Shown: positions 43,842 through 55,792, numbered from the stretch's first letter. The stretch is 64,000 bases of DNA from Denitrificimonas caeni DSM 24390 (GCF_000421765.1 NZ_ATXQ01000001.1:548767-612766), one strand, 5' to 3'. Notes: generated by a model from the letters alone, not told the origin. Program-made: numbers and translations.

Positions 43842-45209
43842 TTATAAATACGTCTCAACAGTCGCGCGATCTATTATTTGCGTATCAAATTTTACATAAA
43901 CAGCAGCTTCCTCTGCCACCAACACAGCATCCATGACACCTGCTTGTGAACGTAATGCAGTCAACCATTGTGTTGCTTGTAGCGCTGCTGGGGATACCGG
44001 CAAGCGCAGACTGGTGACATACGGCGGCTCTTGCATATTAGCAGCAAAAAACAACCAGAGTGCTGCAAGTGCTGCACATCCTGCAAAAACTATTGATGCA
44101 CCGCCCAAACTAAACAGCCAGCCACCAAAAATACCACCCAATGCCGCGCCTAAAAATTGGCTGGTCGAATACACGCCCATTGCCGTGCCTTTAGCGCCGG
44201 CGGGTGCCACCTTACTAATCAAGGATGGCAAACTGGCTTCTAATAAATTAAACGCAGTAAAAAAGATAATAGTGCCGATGACTAACAATGTCAGGTTTTG
44301 ACCGAACCACCAGAAGAATAATTCACTGAGCAGTAGCACGCTAATAGCGCCGATGAACACTCGCTTCATTTTGCGTTTTTTTTCACCATAAATAATAAAC
44401 GGCAGCATGGCAAAAAAACCGACGAACATGGCCACCAGATACACCCACCAATGTTCCTCTTTGGGCAATCCGCCCTGCTCGACCAACGTCAAAGGCAAAG
44501 CAATAAAGCTGGCCATTAATAAGGCATGCAGGACAAAAATACCGAAATCCAAACGCAGTAATGCCACATTACGCAGGGTTGCTGACAAGGCTGCAGGAGC
44601 CACGCCTGATTCACGATGCTGCAACTGCACAGCAGGCTTAGGGACACTCAAAGCAATAATAAAAATACCCAGTATCGCCATCGCTGCGGTAAACCAAAAC
44701 AACCCAGACAAGCCAAAACCGCGAGTGACTAACGGCCCTACCACCATCGCCACGGAAAAGGAGATGCCAATACTGATACCAATCACCGCCATTGCCTTAG
44801 TGCGATGTTGCTCACGAGTGACATCCGACAACAGCGCCATCACTGCTGCTGAAATAGCGCCGGCACCTTGCAAGATCCGTCCAGCAATTACGCCCCACAC
44901 CGAATCAGATAAACCGGCCACCACGCTGCCGGCGGCAAAGATCAATAAACCAATATAGATAACCGGCAAACGGCCAAAACGATCAGACAGCATGCCAAAC
45001 GGAATTTGTAAAAATGCTTGGGTTAAACCGTAAGCACCAATGGCTAACCCCAGTAGAAAAGGCGTCGCTCCAGATAACTCTTGCCCATAGGTGGCAAGTA
45101 CCGGTAGCACCATAAACATTCCCAACATACGAAAAGCAAAAACCAGCGATAAGCCAGCGGTCGCACGTCGTTCTAGAGCGTTCATCGCATCATTATTATG
45201 GTCGTTCAT
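43842..45209 (-). CDS. MFS transporter, YajR-like
   Basis: This is a 455-residue major-facilitator protein with 12 membrane helices and the loop-2 motif GMLSDRFGRLPVI (motif A). After the last helix it carries a 65-residue cytoplasmic ferredoxin-like domain (from about VTSLRLPVSP to the end), the layout of E. coli YajR (454 residues). The substrate is unknown. I chose the ATG at 45209, preceded by AGGGGG; the longer frame runs into the uvrA promoter region. It is divergent from uvrA and upstream of ssb, as in other Pseudomonas. Confidence 0.88.
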   Translation of the reverse strand: MNDHNNDAMNALERRATAGLSLVFAFRMLGMFMVLPVLATYGQELSGATPFLLGLAIGAYGLTQAFLQIPFGMLSDRFGRLPVIYIGLLIFAAGSVVAGLSDSVWGVIAGRILQGAGAISAAVMALLSDVTREQHRTKAMAVIGISIGISFSVAMVVGPLVTRGFGLSGLFWFTAAMAILGIFIIALSVPKPAVQLQHRESGVAPAALSATLRNVALLRLDFGIFVLHALLMASFIALPLTLVEQGGLPKEEHWWVYLVAMFVGFFAMLPFIIYGEKKRKMKRVFIGAISVLLLSELFFWWFGQNLTLLVIGTIIFFTAFNLLEASLPSLISKVAPAGAKGTAMGVYSTSQFLGAALGGIFGGWLFSLGGASIVFAGCAALAALWLFFAANMQEPPYVTSLRLPVSPAALQATQWLTALRSQAGVMDAVLVAEEAAVYVKFDTQIIDRATVETYL

Positions 45210-45316
45210 CACACCCCCTTTATCTAGACCCGCGATTCTAACAGGCAGAACGCTTTGCCGCAGCATACCTCTAACCCGTATACTCAACCGTTTACACTCG
45301 CAACGCGAGGAATGCA

Positions 45317-48136
45317 GTGGATACCATAGTAGTTCGTGGGGCTCGTACCCATAATTTAAAGAATATTGATCTCGACTTACCGCGCAATAAATTGATTGTG
45401 ATCACCGGCCTATCAGGTTCGGGTAAGTCTTCATTAGCCTTCGATACCTTATATGCCGAAGGCCAACGCCGTTACGTAGAGTCTCTCTCGGCTTATGCAC
45501 GGCAGTTTTTATCAATGATGGAAAAACCCGATGTCGACACCATTGAAGGGTTGTCGCCGGCGATTTCTATTGAGCAAAAATCAACCTCACATAACCCGCG
45601 CTCTACTGTCGGTACGATTACCGAAATTTATGACTATTTGCGTTTGCTCTATGCCCGCGCCGGTATACCGCACTGTCCTGATCATCATGTGCCACTAGAA
45701 GCGCAAACCATCAGCCAAATGGTCGACTTGGTCCTTGCACGCGAAGCAGAGACGCGCTTAATGCTGCTGGCTCCGGTGGTACGTGAGCGCAAGGGGGAGC
45801 ATCTATCGGTCTTTGAAGAAATGCGTGCACAAGGCTTTGTCCGCGTTCGCGTCAACGGCACGCTGCATGAAATCGATGATGTGCCAAAACTGGATAAACA
45901 GAAAAAGCAATCGATTGATGTGGTGGTTGACCGCTTCAAAGTGCGTGATGACCTCGCGCAACGTTTGGCGGAATCCTTTGAAACAGCCCTGCGTCTTACC
46001 GACGGTATCGCTTTAGTCGCCTCAATGGACGATGACGGCAGCAAAGAAATGGTGTTTTCTGCACGCTTTGCTTGTCCACATTGCGGCCATGCGATCAGTG
46101 AACTGGAACCCAAGTTATTTTCCTTTAATAACCCAGCCGGTGCTTGCCCAAGCTGTGACGGGTTAGGGGTTAAACAGTTTTTTGATACCCGGCGCTTGGT
46201 CAATGGTGAACTGACCTTGGCGGAAGGTGCGATCCGTGGCTGGGATCGACGCAACGTCTACTACTTTCAAATGCTCAGCTCACTGGCCCAGCATTATGAT
46301 TTCAGTCTTGAGGTGCCCTTCCAGTCACTGGATAAAGCCACACAACAAGTCATTCTGCACGGCACAGGGAAAACAGAGATCGAGTTTCGCTACCTCAACG
46401 ATCGCGGCGATATCGTTAAACGCGCCCACCCGTTTGAAGGCATAGTGCCTAACCTAGAGCGCCGCTACCGTGAAACTGAATCCAATACCGTCCGTGAAGA
46501 GCTGGCCAAATATTTAAGTACCCAAGCCTGCCCTGACTGTGAAGGCGCACGTTTGCGGCGCGAGGCACGGCATGTTTGGGTTGGCGAAAATACGCTGCCA
46601 ACCATTACCGCAATGCCCATTGGTGAAGCTTTTGAGTACTTCACGACACTGAGCTTACCTGGTAAGCGCGGTGAAATTGCCGAGAAAATACTTAAAGAGA
46701 TTAGCGCGCGCTTACAGTTTTTGGTTAACGTTGGCTTAAATTATCTGACGCTCAATCGCAGCGCCGACACCTTATCCGGCGGTGAAGCCCAACGTATTCG
46801 CCTGGCCAGCCAAATTGGTGCAGGCCTGGTTGGCGTGATGTATATCCTTGATGAACCCTCCATTGGCTTGCATCAGCGTGATAACGAACGCCTGCTCAAC
46901 ACCCTGGATCATCTGCGCAAAATCGGCAATACGGTGATCGTCGTGGAACACGATGAAGATGCCATTCGCATGGCCGACTACGTGGTTGATATCGGGCCTG
47001 GAGCTGGCGTGCATGGCGGTGAGATCGTTGCCCAAGGCACACCGGCTGAAGTGATGGCAAACCCTGCGTCACTCACTGGGCAATACCTGTCAGGCAAGGT
47101 GCAAATCACCTATCCAAAGCAGCGCACCGCAGTCAATCCAGAGAAGATGCTGCGCTTACATGGCGCTCGCGGCAATAATCTCAAGAATGTTGATTTAGAT
47201 ATTCCGCTGGGTTTATTGACCTGCGTAACCGGCGTTTCCGGCTCAGGTAAATCAACCCTGATCAATAACACTTTGTATCCCTTGATGGCTACCGCGCTTA
47301 ATGGCGCAACCACTCTGGAAGCAGCTGCCTACGACTCCATAGAAGGCGTAGAGCTGTTAGATAAGGTGGTGGATATTGACCAAAGCCCGATCGGCCGTAC
47401 ACCGCGCTCTAACCCTGCCACTTACACTGGGATCTTCACGCCAATCCGCGAGCTTTTTTCGGGCGTGGCGGAATCGCGCGCACGCGGCTATAGCCCTGGA
47501 CGCTTCTCTTTTAACGTCAAAGGTGGTCGTTGCGAAGCGTGCCAAGGTGACGGCGTGATTAAGGTTGAGATGCACTTCTTGGCTGATATCTACGTGGCTT
47601 GCGATACCTGTAAGAGCAAGCGTTATAACCGTGAAACCTTGGATATTCGCTATAAAGGCAAGAATATTCATGAAGTACTGGATATGACCATTGAAGAAGC
47701 CCGTGCATTCTTTGATCCCGTCCCAGCCTTAGCACGTAAGCTGCAAACGCTGATTGATGTCGGCCTATCCTATATTCGTCTCGGCCAAAGCGCTACCACG
47801 CTGTCTGGAGGTGAAGCGCAAAGGGTGAAGCTCTCTCGCGAGCTGTCCAAGCGTGATACTGGCCAAACTTTGTATATCCTCGATGAACCAACCACAGGTT
47901 TACATTTTGCTGACATTCAGCAATTACTCGATGTCTTACATCGTCTGCGAGATCGCGGCAATACCGTGGTGGTCATTGAGCATAATTTGGATGTGATTAA
48001 AACCGCAGACTGGATTATCGACCTTGGACCAGAAGGCGGATCAGGTGGCGGGGAAATTATCGCCACTGGCACACCAGAACAGGTGGCTGAAAATAGTCTT
48101 TCGCATACCGGACGCTTCCTAAAGGAAAAACTCTAA
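45317..48136 (+). CDS. uvrA: excinuclease ABC subunit UvrA
   Basis: UvrA is the damage-sensing ATPase of nucleotide excision repair. The 939-residue protein has two ABC modules with Walker [10 protein letters not shown] (31-39) and GVSGSGKS (639-646). Two zinc sites are visible, Cys253/256/277/280 and Cys739/742/762/765. Signatures are [12 protein letters not shown] and [12 protein letters not shown]. The GTG start at 45317 has GAGGA at 45307-45311 and gives [16 protein letters not shown], matching orthologues. I see no LexA-type box in the 107-bp spacer to the divergent MFS gene. It converges on katA across a shared terminator. Confidence 0.96.
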   Translation: MDTIVVRGARTHNLKNIDLDLPRNKLIVITGLSGSGKSSLAFDTLYAEGQRRYVESLSAYARQFLSMMEKPDVDTIEGLSPAISIEQKSTSHNPRSTVGTITEIYDYLRLLYARAGIPHCPDHHVPLEAQTISQMVDLVLAREAETRLMLLAPVVRERKGEHLSVFEEMRAQGFVRVRVNGTLHEIDDVPKLDKQKKQSIDVVVDRFKVRDDLAQRLAESFETALRLTDGIALVASMDDDGSKEMVFSARFACPHCGHAISELEPKLFSFNNPAGACPSCDGLGVKQFFDTRRLVNGELTLAEGAIRGWDRRNVYYFQMLSSLAQHYDFSLEVPFQSLDKATQQVILHGTGKTEIEFRYLNDRGDIVKRAHPFEGIVPNLERRYRETESNTVREELAKYLSTQACPDCEGARLRREARHVWVGENTLPTITAMPIGEAFEYFTTLSLPGKRGEIAEKILKEISARLQFLVNVGLNYLTLNRSADTLSGGEAQRIRLASQIGAGLVGVMYILDEPSIGLHQRDNERLLNTLDHLRKIGNTVIVVEHDEDAIRMADYVVDIGPGAGVHGGEIVAQGTPAEVMANPASLTGQYLSGKVQITYPKQRTAVNPEKMLRLHGARGNNLKNVDLDIPLGLLTCVTGVSGSGKSTLINNTLYPLMATALNGATTLEAAAYDSIEGVELLDKVVDIDQSPIGRTPRSNPATYTGIFTPIRELFSGVAESRARGYSPGRFSFNVKGGRCEACQGDGVIKVEMHFLADIYVACDTCKSKRYNRETLDIRYKGKNIHEVLDMTIEEARAFFDPVPALARKLQTLIDVGLSYIRLGQSATTLSGGEAQRVKLSRELSKRDTGQTLYILDEPTTGLHFADIQQLLDVLHRLRDRGNTVVVIEHNLDVIKTADWIIDLGPEGGSGGGEIIATGTPEQVAENSLSHTGRFLKEKL

Positions 48137-48143
48137 GCAATAA

Positions 48144-48177
48144 AACACACAAGCCTCAATTAAGAGGCTTGTGTGTT
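48144..48177. terminator. terminator between uvrA and katA
   Basis: A perfect 14-bp stem (48144-48157 with 48164-48177, loop AATTAA) lies between two converging genes. T-runs are short, but the stem is strong, so it probably serves both transcripts. Confidence 0.65.
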
Positions 48178-48199
48178 GCTCTGAGCGTCATGGATCGAG

Positions 48200-49651
48200 T
48201 TACTTAGGCAGATCAATGCCCAGTGCTTTCGCAACCCCTTGACCGTACGCAGGATCAGCCTGCATGCAGTGGCAGATGTGCTTCATCTTGATTTCATCTG
48301 GCACACCGTTCATGTTGCGCGCAGTGTTATCAAACAGTACCTGTTGCTGCGCTGGGCTCATCAGGCGGAATAAATTACCTGGTTGGGTAAAATAGTCTGG
48401 CTCAGTTTCCCAATAATCAAAGCGATCTGCTGCGCCTTCTAAAGCCAAGGGTGGCTCAGAGAAATCTGGCTGCTCTTGCCATTCGCCCTGACTGTTTGGC
48501 TCATAATGTAAGCGACTGCCTTGGTTACCATCCACGCGCATCGCACCATCGCGGTGGTAGCTGTGATACGGACAACGCGGTGTGTTCACTGGGATCTGCG
48601 AGTGATTCACACCCAAACGGTAGCGCTGGGCGTCACCATAGGAGAACAGTCGTCCTTGCAACATGCGGTCTGGCGAGAAACCTATACCTGGCACAATGTG
48701 CGCTGGGTTAAAGGCCGCTTGCTCAACATCGGCAAAATAATTCTCAGGATTTTTATTCAGTTCAAAATAACCCACTTCAATCAGTGGATAGTCACCTTTT
48801 GGCCACACTTTAGTCAGATCAAACGGGTGATAAGGCACTTTAGCTGCATCGGCTTCTGGCATGATTTGCACATACATGGTCCAGCGCGGGAAATCACTGC
48901 GCTCAATCGCTTCATACAAGTCACGCTGCGAGCTTTCACGGTCTTTCCCAACCAGATCAGTAGCTTCTTGGTCAGTCAGATTTTTAATGCCCTGCTGAGT
49001 TTTGAAATGGAACTTAACCCAGTAGCGCTCATTCTTGGCATTAATAAAACTGAAGGTATGCGAGCCAAAGCCATGCATATGACGATAAGAGGCAGGAATA
49101 CCGCGGTCACTCATTACAATAGTGACTTGGTGTAGAGCTTCAGGCAATCCGGTCCAGAAATCCCAATTATTGGTTGGACTGCGCATGTTGGTGCGCGGAT
49201 CACGTTTCACCGCATGGTTCAGGTCAGGGAACTTCAGCGGGTCACGGAAGAAGAATACTGGCGTATTGTTACCGACCAAATCCCAGTTACCCTGCTCGGT
49301 GTAAAACCGCATAGCAAAGCCACGGATATCACGTTCAGCATCGGCAGCGCCGCGCTCGCCAGCGACGGTAGAGAAGCGTACAAACATATCGGTTTGTTTG
49401 CCGACTTCAGCAAACATCGTCGCTTTAGTGAACTGCGTGATGTCGTGGGTGACGGTGAAGCTACCGAAAGCGCCAGATCCTTTAGCGTGCATACGGCGCT
49501 CTGGAATCACTTCGCGATCAAAGTGCGCGAGTTTTTCCAAAAACCAAACATCCTGCAGCAGCATCGGGCCTCGTGCACCTGCGGTTAAACTATCTTGGTT
49601 GTTGGCAATCGGACATCCAGAAACAGATGTGAGTTTCGGCTTGTCAGTCAT
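48200..49651 (-). CDS. katA: heme catalase KatA
   Basis: KatA breaks down hydrogen peroxide. The 483-residue small-subunit (clade 3) catalase has the active-site His55 in [12 protein letters not shown], the distal Asn in [10 protein letters not shown] (about 128), and the proximal heme tyrosine in [14 protein letters not shown] (about 338). It has no signal peptide, so it is cytoplasmic. In P. aeruginosa katA sits next to bfrA; here bfrA is missing between uvrA and katA. A candidate OxyR half-site lies about 94-108 bases upstream. Confidence 0.95.
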   Translation of the reverse strand: MTDKPKLTSVSGCPIANNQDSLTAGARGPMLLQDVWFLEKLAHFDREVIPERRMHAKGSGAFGSFTVTHDITQFTKATMFAEVGKQTDMFVRFSTVAGERGAADAERDIRGFAMRFYTEQGNWDLVGNNTPVFFFRDPLKFPDLNHAVKRDPRTNMRSPTNNWDFWTGLPEALHQVTIVMSDRGIPASYRHMHGFGSHTFSFINAKNERYWVKFHFKTQQGIKNLTDQEATDLVGKDRESSQRDLYEAIERSDFPRWTMYVQIMPEADAAKVPYHPFDLTKVWPKGDYPLIEVGYFELNKNPENYFADVEQAAFNPAHIVPGIGFSPDRMLQGRLFSYGDAQRYRLGVNHSQIPVNTPRCPYHSYHRDGAMRVDGNQGSRLHYEPNSQGEWQEQPDFSEPPLALEGAADRFDYWETEPDYFTQPGNLFRLMSPAQQQVLFDNTARNMNGVPDEIKMKHICHCMQADPAYGQGVAKALGIDLPK

Positions 49652-49744
49652 AGCGTTTCTCCTGCTGGTCTATCAAACAATGGACTCAACATGAGAGTAG
49701 CGAAAAAAACGCCAAGAGCCTAATGGATTCCACAAAAGCAGACG

Positions 49745-49759
49745 ATAGTTAATCTCTAT
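49745..49759 (-). promoter_or_regulatory. candidate OxyR site upstream of katA
   Basis: ATAG-N7-CTAT at 49745-49759 matches half of the OxyR tetramer consensus; a further ATAG at 49769-49772 is off by two bases from the ideal spacing. Catalase genes in Pseudomonas are OxyR-controlled, which makes the site plausible. Confidence 0.4.
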
Positions 49760-49775
49760 ACCGCAAAGATAGGCA

Positions 49776-49806
49776 TAAAAAAACCGAGCACAAGGCTCGG
49801 TTTTTT
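49776..49806 (-). terminator. terminator of the ribosomal/rpoA operon
   Basis: CCGAGC-ACAAG-GCTCGG (49784-49800), with A-run and T-run flanks, lies 16 bases after the rplQ stop. On the minus strand it ends the long ribosomal-protein transcript before katA. Confidence 0.8.
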
Positions 49807-49821
49807 GAACTGCAATATTGC

Positions 49822-50208
49822 TTACTCTGCAGCTTCTACTTCACCAGTAACCGGACGGTCAACCAGTTCAACATAAGCCATAGGCGCGTTATCGCCAGCA
49901 CGGAAGCCGCATTTTAAAATGCGTAGGTATCCGCCTTGACGAGTTGCATAACGCTTACCTAAATCGTTAAACAATTTACCAACCGCTGATTTAGAGCGGG
50001 TACGGTCAAAGGCTAAACGACGGTTCGCAACGCTATCTTCTTTGGCTAAAGTAATTAACGGCTCAGCAACGCGGCGCAGTTCTTTAGCTTTAGGCAATGT
50101 AGTTTTGATCAGTTCATGCTCGAACAGCGACACTGCCATGTTCTGGAACATAGCCTTGCGGTGGGCGCTGGTACGGCTTAAGTGACGGCCACTTTTACGA
50201 TGACGCAT
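49822..50208 (-). CDS. rplQ: 50S ribosomal protein L17
   Basis: L17 (128 residues) is recognised by [20 protein letters not shown] at its start and the central [17 protein letters not shown]. It is the last gene of the alpha operon, 44 bases after rpoA, and is followed by the operon terminator. Confidence 0.96.
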   Translation of the reverse strand: MRHRKSGRHLSRTSAHRKAMFQNMAVSLFEHELIKTTLPKAKELRRVAEPLITLAKEDSVANRRLAFDRTRSKSAVGKLFNDLGKRYATRQGGYLRILKCGFRAGDNAPMAYVELVDRPVTGEVEAAE

Positions 50209-50252
50209 GATTCAATTCCTTACCAAACTCTTCGGTTCGGTGATAATGGCGA

Positions 50253-51254
50253 TCAGGCCGTGGCCTTATCGTCTTTCTTCAAACTTGCCGGCGGCCAGTT
50301 GTCTAGGCGCATACCGAGGGACAGACCACGCGAGGCTAAAACATCCTTGATTTCAGTCAGGGATTTTTTACCCAAGTTCGGAGTTTTCAACAACTCTACT
50401 TCAGTGCGCTGAATCAGATCACCAATGTAGTAGATGCTTTCTGCTTTGAGGCAGTTTGCCGAACGCACGGTCAACTCTAAATCATCAACTGGACGCAACA
50501 AGATTGGATCAATCTCGTCTTCCGGTTTCTCTTCAACTGGCTGCGCTTCACCTTGAAGGTCAACGAACGCTGCGAGCTGGTGCTGCAGAATTGTTGCACT
50601 GCGACGAATCGCTTCTTCAGGATCAAGTGTGCCATTGGTTTCGAGGTCAATGATCAGCTTGTCCAAGTTAGTACGCTGTTCAACACGGGCGTTTTCCACC
50701 ACGTAAGCTACGCGACGAACAGGACTGAATAAGGCATCGATTTGCAAACGACCGATACTACGAGTTTCATCTTCTTCGCTAAAACGCGAATCAGCTGATT
50801 CATAGCCACGGCCACGTGCAATACGTAGCTTCATATTCAATGCGCCCTTATCAGCCAGATTAGCAATCACGTGGTCGCCATTGACGATTTCCACATCATG
50901 ATCCAGCTTAATATCGGCAGCAGTCACCACGCCCGGCCCTTTTTTGCTGAGAGTCAGCGTGGCTTCGTCACGACCGTGCATAATCACAGCAAGGCCTTTA
51001 AGGTTAAGAAGAATCTCAATGACATCTTCTTGAACCCCTTCAATAGCACTGTACTCGTGCAATACGCCGTCGATTTCAACTTCGACAACTGCACAGCCAG
51101 GCATTGAAGACAACAGTATACGCCGTAGCGCGTTACCCAAAGTATGTCCAAAACCACGCTCAAGAGGCTCAAGCGTAATTCTGGCGCGGGTCGGGCTGAC
51201 CATGTCAACATTAATTTGACGAGGGGTCAGGAACTCATTTACCGAAATCTGCAT
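50253..51254 (-). CDS. rpoA: RNA polymerase alpha subunit
   Basis: The alpha subunit (333 residues) has the assembly domain (residues 1 to about 230; [21 protein letters not shown]) joined by a Glu/Pro-rich linker ([10 protein letters not shown]) to the C-terminal domain. The latter has the UP-element-binding helix [20 protein letters not shown]. It sits between rpsD and rplQ as in other gammaproteobacteria. Confidence 0.97.
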   Translation of the reverse strand: MQISVNEFLTPRQINVDMVSPTRARITLEPLERGFGHTLGNALRRILLSSMPGCAVVEVEIDGVLHEYSAIEGVQEDVIEILLNLKGLAVIMHGRDEATLTLSKKGPGVVTAADIKLDHDVEIVNGDHVIANLADKGALNMKLRIARGRGYESADSRFSEEDETRSIGRLQIDALFSPVRRVAYVVENARVEQRTNLDKLIIDLETNGTLDPEEAIRRSATILQHQLAAFVDLQGEAQPVEEKPEDEIDPILLRPVDDLELTVRSANCLKAESIYYIGDLIQRTEVELLKTPNLGKKSLTEIKDVLASRGLSLGMRLDNWPPASLKKDDKATA

Positions 51255-51276
51255 GGATACACCTATTTTCTAGCCC

Positions 51277-51897
51277 TTACTTGGAGTAGAGCTCGACAAT
51301 CAGGCTTTCGTTGATGTCGGCTGACAGATCACTACGCTCAGGAACGCTTTTATAAACGCCTGACTTCTTCTCTGCATCTACATCAACCCACTCGACGCGG
51401 CCACGTTGGACACACAATTCGAGAGCCTGGGAAATACGTAATTGGTTTTTGCACTTTTCACGTACAGCAACCACGTCACCTGGTTGAACCTGGTATGACG
51501 GGATGTTAACAGTCTGGCCATTGATGGAAATCGACTTATGCGAAACCAACTGACGAGACTCAGCACGTGTAGAGCCAAAGCCCATACGGTATACAACGTT
51601 ATCCAAACGTGACTCTAAAAGTTGCAGCAGGTTTTCACCAGTTGCACCTTTACGGCGCGCTGCTTCTTTGTAGTAGCTTGCGAATTGACGCTCAAGGATG
51701 CCGTACATACGACGAACTTTTTGCTTCTCACGCAGCTGAGTACCGTACTCAGATAAACGTCCGCGACGCTGACCATGCTGGCCAGGTGCTGATTCAATGT
51801 TGCATTTAGATTCAATCGCGCGTGAACCACTCTTCAAGAAGAGGTCTGTGCCTTCACGACGGGACAGTTTGCATTTGGGACCAATGTAACGAGCCAT
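51277..51897 (-). CDS. rpsD: 30S ribosomal protein S4
   Basis: S4 (206 residues) initiates small-subunit assembly and is the autogenous translational repressor of the alpha operon. It begins [20 protein letters not shown] and has the S4 RNA-binding domain around [14 protein letters not shown] and [11 protein letters not shown]. It lies between rpsK and rpoA. Confidence 0.97.
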   Translation of the reverse strand: MARYIGPKCKLSRREGTDLFLKSGSRAIESKCNIESAPGQHGQRRGRLSEYGTQLREKQKVRRMYGILERQFASYYKEAARRKGATGENLLQLLESRLDNVVYRMGFGSTRAESRQLVSHKSISINGQTVNIPSYQVQPGDVVAVREKCKNQLRISQALELCVQRGRVEWVDVDAEKKSGVYKSVPERSDLSADINESLIVELYSK

Positions 51898-51915
51898 TTT
51901 TCACTGTCTCCTAAT

Positions 51916-52305
51916 TTACACGCGGCGCTTTTTCGGCGGGCGGCATCCGTTATGTGGGATGGGCGTCACGTCGGTGATGCTTGCGATTTTATAACCGCAA
52001 CCATTCAAAGCGCGGACTGCTGATTCACGACCAGGACCTGGGCCCTTGACGTTAACATCTAAATTTTTCAAACCAAATTCCAGCGCCGCTTGACCAGCAC
52101 GCTCGGCTGCAACTTGCGCTGCAAACGGAGTACTTTTACGCGAACCGCGGAAACCAGAACCACCTGAAGTAGCCCATGACAGAGCATTACCCTGACGGTC
52201 TGTAATTGTAATAATTGTATTGTTAAAAGATGCATGGATATGGGCGATGCCATCTACCACTGTCTTTTTAACTTTTTTACGAGGACGAGCAGCTGCTTTA
52301 GCCAT
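51916..52305 (-). CDS. rpsK: 30S ribosomal protein S11
   Basis: S11 (129 residues) lies in the platform of the small subunit. It is recognised by [18 protein letters not shown] and the C-terminal [17 protein letters not shown]. It follows rpsM after 30 bases. Confidence 0.97.
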   Translation of the reverse strand: MAKAAARPRKKVKKTVVDGIAHIHASFNNTIITITDRQGNALSWATSGGSGFRGSRKSTPFAAQVAAERAGQAALEFGLKNLDVNVKGPGPGRESAVRALNGCGYKIASITDVTPIPHNGCRPPKKRRV

Positions 52306-52335
52306 TAATCAAATTCCTATCTAGAACCAATGCGA

Positions 52336-52692
52336 TTACTTACGGATCGGCTTGCGTGGGCCTTTACGGGTACGCGCGTTGGTTTTGGTGCGCTGACCAC
52401 GGAGTGGCAAGCTACGACGGTGACGTAAGCCACGGTAGCAACCCAGATCCATCAGACGCTTGATGTTCATGTTGATTTCGCGACGCAAATCACCTTCTGT
52501 GTGAAGAGAAGCAACTTCGCCACGCAACTGCTCAATCTGCTCATCAGAGAGATCTTTAATTTTTGCTGCTGGATTGACTCCAGTAGCAGCGCAAATCTTC
52601 TGCGCAGTTGTCCGACCTATTCCGAAGATATAAGTCAGCGAGATAACAGTATGTTTGTTATCCGGAATGTTAACGCCTGCAATACGGGCCAT
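52336..52692 (-). CDS. rpsM: 30S ribosomal protein S13
   Basis: S13 (118 residues) contacts the large subunit and tRNA in the head. It begins [20 protein letters not shown] and ends with the basic [17 protein letters not shown] tail. It is the first gene of the alpha operon proper; in E. coli S4 binds the leader just upstream of it. Confidence 0.97.
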   Translation of the reverse strand: MARIAGVNIPDNKHTVISLTYIFGIGRTTAQKICAATGVNPAAKIKDLSDEQIEQLRGEVASLHTEGDLRREINMNIKRLMDLGCYRGLRHRRSLPLRGQRTKTNARTRKGPRKPIRK

Positions 52693-52817
52693 TCAGTGTA
52701 ACTCCAATTGACAGCTACTTACTCTCAGGAAGCCAAGATCGAAAGTAAGATCTATTGCTGTATAACTATTAATCAACCGAACAGCGCACTAGCTGCCCGG
52801 TTCATGACACAACACAA
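52693..52817 (-). promoter_or_regulatory. structured spacer before rpsM (alpha-operon leader)
   Basis: The 125-base spacer after rpmJ contains an 11-bp hairpin (52775-52785 with 52792-52802, two G-U pairs, 6-base loop). Its position matches that of the S4-responsive leader of the alpha operon in E. coli. I cannot confirm the pseudoknot from sequence alone. Confidence 0.4.
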
Positions 52818-52934
52818 TCAGCCTTGGCGCTGCTTATGACGTGGTTCCGCTTTACAGATCACGCGAACAACACCTTCGCGACGTACGATCTTGCAGTTGC
52901 GGCAAAGCTTTTTCACCGATGCACGAACTTTCAT
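52818..52934 (-). CDS. rpmJ: 50S ribosomal protein L36
   Basis: L36 is a 38-residue zinc-type protein, [20 protein letters not shown] followed by [18 protein letters not shown]. The metal ligands are Cys11, Cys14, Cys27 and His33. It lies between secY and rpsM, its normal position. Confidence 0.96.
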   Translation of the reverse strand: MKVRASVKKLCRNCKIVRREGVVRVICKAEPRHKQRQG

Positions 52935-52961
52935 CACTAACTCCTATAGCCTGAAGACCTA

Positions 52962-54293
52962 TTAGCGCATTAAACCACTGCCACCATAGCCTTTCAGGTT
53001 GGATTTTTTCATCAGGGATTCGTACTGGTTAGAAACGAGGTGCGATTGTACTTGAGCCATGAAGTCCATTACAACCACAACAACGATCAACAGCGATGTC
53101 CCGCCGAGATAAAACGGCACATTTGCTGCCACAACAAGAAATTGCGGTAACAAACATACAGCCGTCATGTACAAGGCACCAAACGCGGTCAAGCGAGTCA
53201 AAACACTATCAATGTAGCGTGCTGACTGCTCTCCCGGACGGATACCCGGAATAAACGCACCGGATTTTTTCAGGTTTTCAGCAACATCTTTAGGGTTAAA
53301 CATCAATGCTGTATAGAAGAAGCAGAAGAAAATAATCCCTGCACTAAATAGCAAAATATTTAACGGCTGCCCTGGTGCCAGCGCTTGCGATACATCTGCA
53401 AGCCACGACATGCTCTCAGACTGGCCAAACCACTGACCAAGAGACGCCGGGAACAACAAGATACTACTGGCGAAAATAGCTGGAATTACACCAGCCATAT
53501 TCACTTTCAGAGGTAGATGGCTCGTTTGCGCTGCAAACACTTTGCGACCTTGTTGGCGCTTAGCATAATGCACGGCAATACGACGCTGTCCACGCTCGAT
53601 AAACACGACGAACCCAATGATTGCAACAGCAAGCATACCGATTGCAATTAAGGCGAAGATATTAATATCACCTTGACGAGCAGACTCGAAAGACTGTCCG
53701 ATTGCAGAAGGCAAACCAGCAACGATACCGGCAAAAATCAGCATTGAAATGCCGTTGCCCACACCGCGCTCAGTAATTTGCTCACCTAACCACATCATAA
53801 ACATTGCACCAGCAACAAAAGTTGTTACGGCGACAAAGTAGAAGTTGAAGTCGGTTGCGAAAGCAACACCTTGACTGGCCAGACCAACGGACATACCAAT
53901 TGCCTGTACAAATGCCAATAACAAGGTGCCGTATCGGGTGTACTGGCTTATCTTACGACGACCAGACTCACCTTCTTTCTTCAACTGCTCTAAGTGAGGG
54001 CTCACAGCGGTCATCAACTGCATGATAATCGATGCCGAAATGTACGGCATGATACCAAGCGCGAAGATACTCATACGCTCAAGCGCACCACCAGAAAACA
54101 TGTTGAACAGGCTGAGAATGGTTCCCTCATTCTGTCGAAACAGGTCTGCGAGTCGATCAGGGTTGATTCCAGGAACTGGAATATGTGCACCGATACGATA
54201 GACAATAATCGCCATGAAGAGGAAACGTAAGCGTGCCCATAATTCGGACAAACCACCACCACCCACCGCAGAGAGAGAACCTTGCTTAGCCAT
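52962..54293 (-). CDS. secY: protein translocase subunit SecY
   Basis: SecY (443 residues) is the channel of the general secretion pathway, with ten membrane helices. Typical segments are [14 protein letters not shown], the plug-region [21 protein letters not shown], and the cytosolic loop [19 protein letters not shown] that docks SecA and ribosomes. It abuts rplO with no spacer. Confidence 0.97.
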   Translation of the reverse strand: MAKQGSLSAVGGGGLSELWARLRFLFMAIIVYRIGAHIPVPGINPDRLADLFRQNEGTILSLFNMFSGGALERMSIFALGIMPYISASIIMQLMTAVSPHLEQLKKEGESGRRKISQYTRYGTLLLAFVQAIGMSVGLASQGVAFATDFNFYFVAVTTFVAGAMFMMWLGEQITERGVGNGISMLIFAGIVAGLPSAIGQSFESARQGDINIFALIAIGMLAVAIIGFVVFIERGQRRIAVHYAKRQQGRKVFAAQTSHLPLKVNMAGVIPAIFASSILLFPASLGQWFGQSESMSWLADVSQALAPGQPLNILLFSAGIIFFCFFYTALMFNPKDVAENLKKSGAFIPGIRPGEQSARYIDSVLTRLTAFGALYMTAVCLLPQFLVVAANVPFYLGGTSLLIVVVVVMDFMAQVQSHLVSNQYESLMKKSNLKGYGGSGLMR

Positions 54294-54728
54294 TTATTCC
54301 TCGATTTTTCCGCCAGCTGCTTCGATAGCACTGCGAGCACCTTTGGTGACCCCAATACCCTGCAACGTAACTGCGCGAGTAACGTCACCAGACAACATGA
54401 CTTTAACGCGTTTTACGTGCAAACCAATAATATTGGCATCTTTAAGAGACTGCACTGATACCACATCACCATCAACTTTGGACAGTTCAGAAGTACGAAC
54501 TTCTGCACGATCCATTGCTTTCAATGAAGTGAAACCAAATTTAGGCAGACGCTTGTACAGTGGTTGCTGGCCACCCTCAAATCCTGGGGCAACTTTACCG
54601 CCAGAACGTGAAGACAAACCTTTATGACCACGACCAGCAGTCTTACCTGAGCCACTACCAATACCACGGCCAACTCGAAGCTTGTTGCGACGGGCGCCTG
54701 GTGCAGAACACAAATCGTTCAGTTGCAT
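54294..54728 (-). CDS. rplO: 50S ribosomal protein L15
   Basis: L15 (144 residues) begins [20 protein letters not shown] with the Gly-rich [20 protein letters not shown] segment that follows. It is a core assembly protein of the large subunit and lies 3 bases after rpmD. Confidence 0.97.
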   Translation of the reverse strand: MQLNDLCSAPGARRNKLRVGRGIGSGSGKTAGRGHKGLSSRSGGKVAPGFEGGQQPLYKRLPKFGFTSLKAMDRAEVRTSELSKVDGDVVSVQSLKDANIIGLHVKRVKVMLSGDVTRAVTLQGIGVTKGARSAIEAAGGKIEE

Positions 54729-54731
54729 GGA

Positions 54732-54914
54732 TCAGCCCTCCACTCGAAGCAAATAATAAGCTGTATTGATCATGCCGCGATTTTCTGGAGTATCCAGAAC
54801 TTCAACGGTGTGACCAATGCGACGTAGGCCTAAGCCACGTACGCAAGCCTTGTGATTAGCCAAGCGGCCAATCGTGCTCTTAATAAGAGTCACTTTAACG
54901 GTTGCTTGAGACAT
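54732..54914 (-). CDS. rpmD: 50S ribosomal protein L30
   Basis: L30 (60 residues) begins [20 protein letters not shown] and has the family motif [16 protein letters not shown]. It lies between rpsE and rplO with 2- and 3-base spacers. Confidence 0.96.
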   Translation of the reverse strand: MSQATVKVTLIKSTIGRLANHKACVRGLGLRRIGHTVEVLDTPENRGMINTAYYLLRVEG

Positions 54915-54916
54915 GG

Positions 54917-55438
54917 TTAAAGAATCTCCTCGACACTTTTGCCACGCTTAGCAGCAACTGAATCAGGCGATTGCATAGTTTTCAAACCTTTGAACGTTGC
55001 ATAAACAACGTTAACTGGGTTGGTAGAACCGTAGCACTTAGCTAATACGTCCTGAACACCTGCAACCTCTAAAACGGCGCGCATTGCACCACCGGCGATT
55101 ACGCCAGTACCTTCTGATGCAGGCTGCATGAAGATGCGTGAAGCACCATGCACAGCTTTAATTGGGTACTGTAAAGTAACACCATTTAAATCAACCTGAA
55201 TCATATTGCGGCGCGCTGCTTCCATAGCTTTTTGAATTGCTGCTGGAACTTCGCGTGATTTGCCGCGGCCGAAACCAACACGTCCTTTACCATCACCAAC
55301 AACACTCAGCGCTGTGAAAGTGAAGATACGGCCGCCTTTAACGGTCTTTGCTACGCGGTTGACTTGCACCAATTTCTCGATGTAGCCCTCATCGCGGCTG
55401 TCATCGCGGTTATCGCGTCTTTGCTCGTGATTTGCCAT
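54917..55438 (-). CDS. rpsE: 30S ribosomal protein S5
   Basis: S5 (173 residues) acts in decoding fidelity. It has the double-stranded RNA-binding fold with [20 protein letters not shown] and [20 protein letters not shown]. The N-terminus carries an unusual run of Asp and Arg (residues 5-16, alternating RDNRDDSRD), slightly longer than in E. coli. Confidence 0.97.
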   Translation of the reverse strand: MANHEQRRDNRDDSRDEGYIEKLVQVNRVAKTVKGGRIFTFTALSVVGDGKGRVGFGRGKSREVPAAIQKAMEAARRNMIQVDLNGVTLQYPIKAVHGASRIFMQPASEGTGVIAGGAMRAVLEVAGVQDVLAKCYGSTNPVNVVYATFKGLKTMQSPDSVAAKRGKSVEEIL

Positions 55439-55441
55439 AAC

Positions 55442-55792
55442 TTAAAACTCCAGCCCGCCTTCACGAGCAGCATCAGCCAGTGCTTTCACACGACCATGGT
55501 ACTTGAAGCCAGAACGGTCAAAAGCCACTTTGGCAACTCCAGCGGCTTTCGCACGCTCGGCGACCAGCTGGCCTACTTTTTTGGCTGCTTCGATGTTGCC
55601 AGTGGCACCATCGCGCAGCTGCGAATCCAGAGTAGAAGCCGAAACTAATACTTGGCTGCCGTCGGCCGAAATGACCTGGGCATAAATGTGCTGCGAAGAG
55701 CGAAACACGCAAAGACGAGTTACTTGTAACTCGTTCATTTTCAGACGTGCTTTGCGAGAGCGACGCAGTCTTGAAACTTTCTTGTCGTTCAT
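55442..55792 (-). CDS. rplR: 50S ribosomal protein L18
   Basis: L18 (116 residues) binds 5S rRNA. It has the basic start [16 protein letters not shown] and the C-terminal [20 protein letters not shown]. It lies 9 bases after rplF. Confidence 0.97.
   Translation of the reverse strand: MNDKKVSRLRRSRKARLKMNELQVTRLCVFRSSQHIYAQVISADGSQVLVSASTLDSQLRDGATGNIEAAKKVGQLVAERAKAAGVAKVAFDRSGFKYHGRVKALADAAREGGLEF

Noticed and set aside
45210..45316. SOS (LexA) box before uvrA
   Set aside because: I looked for CTGT-N8-ACAG in the spacer and found no acceptable match.
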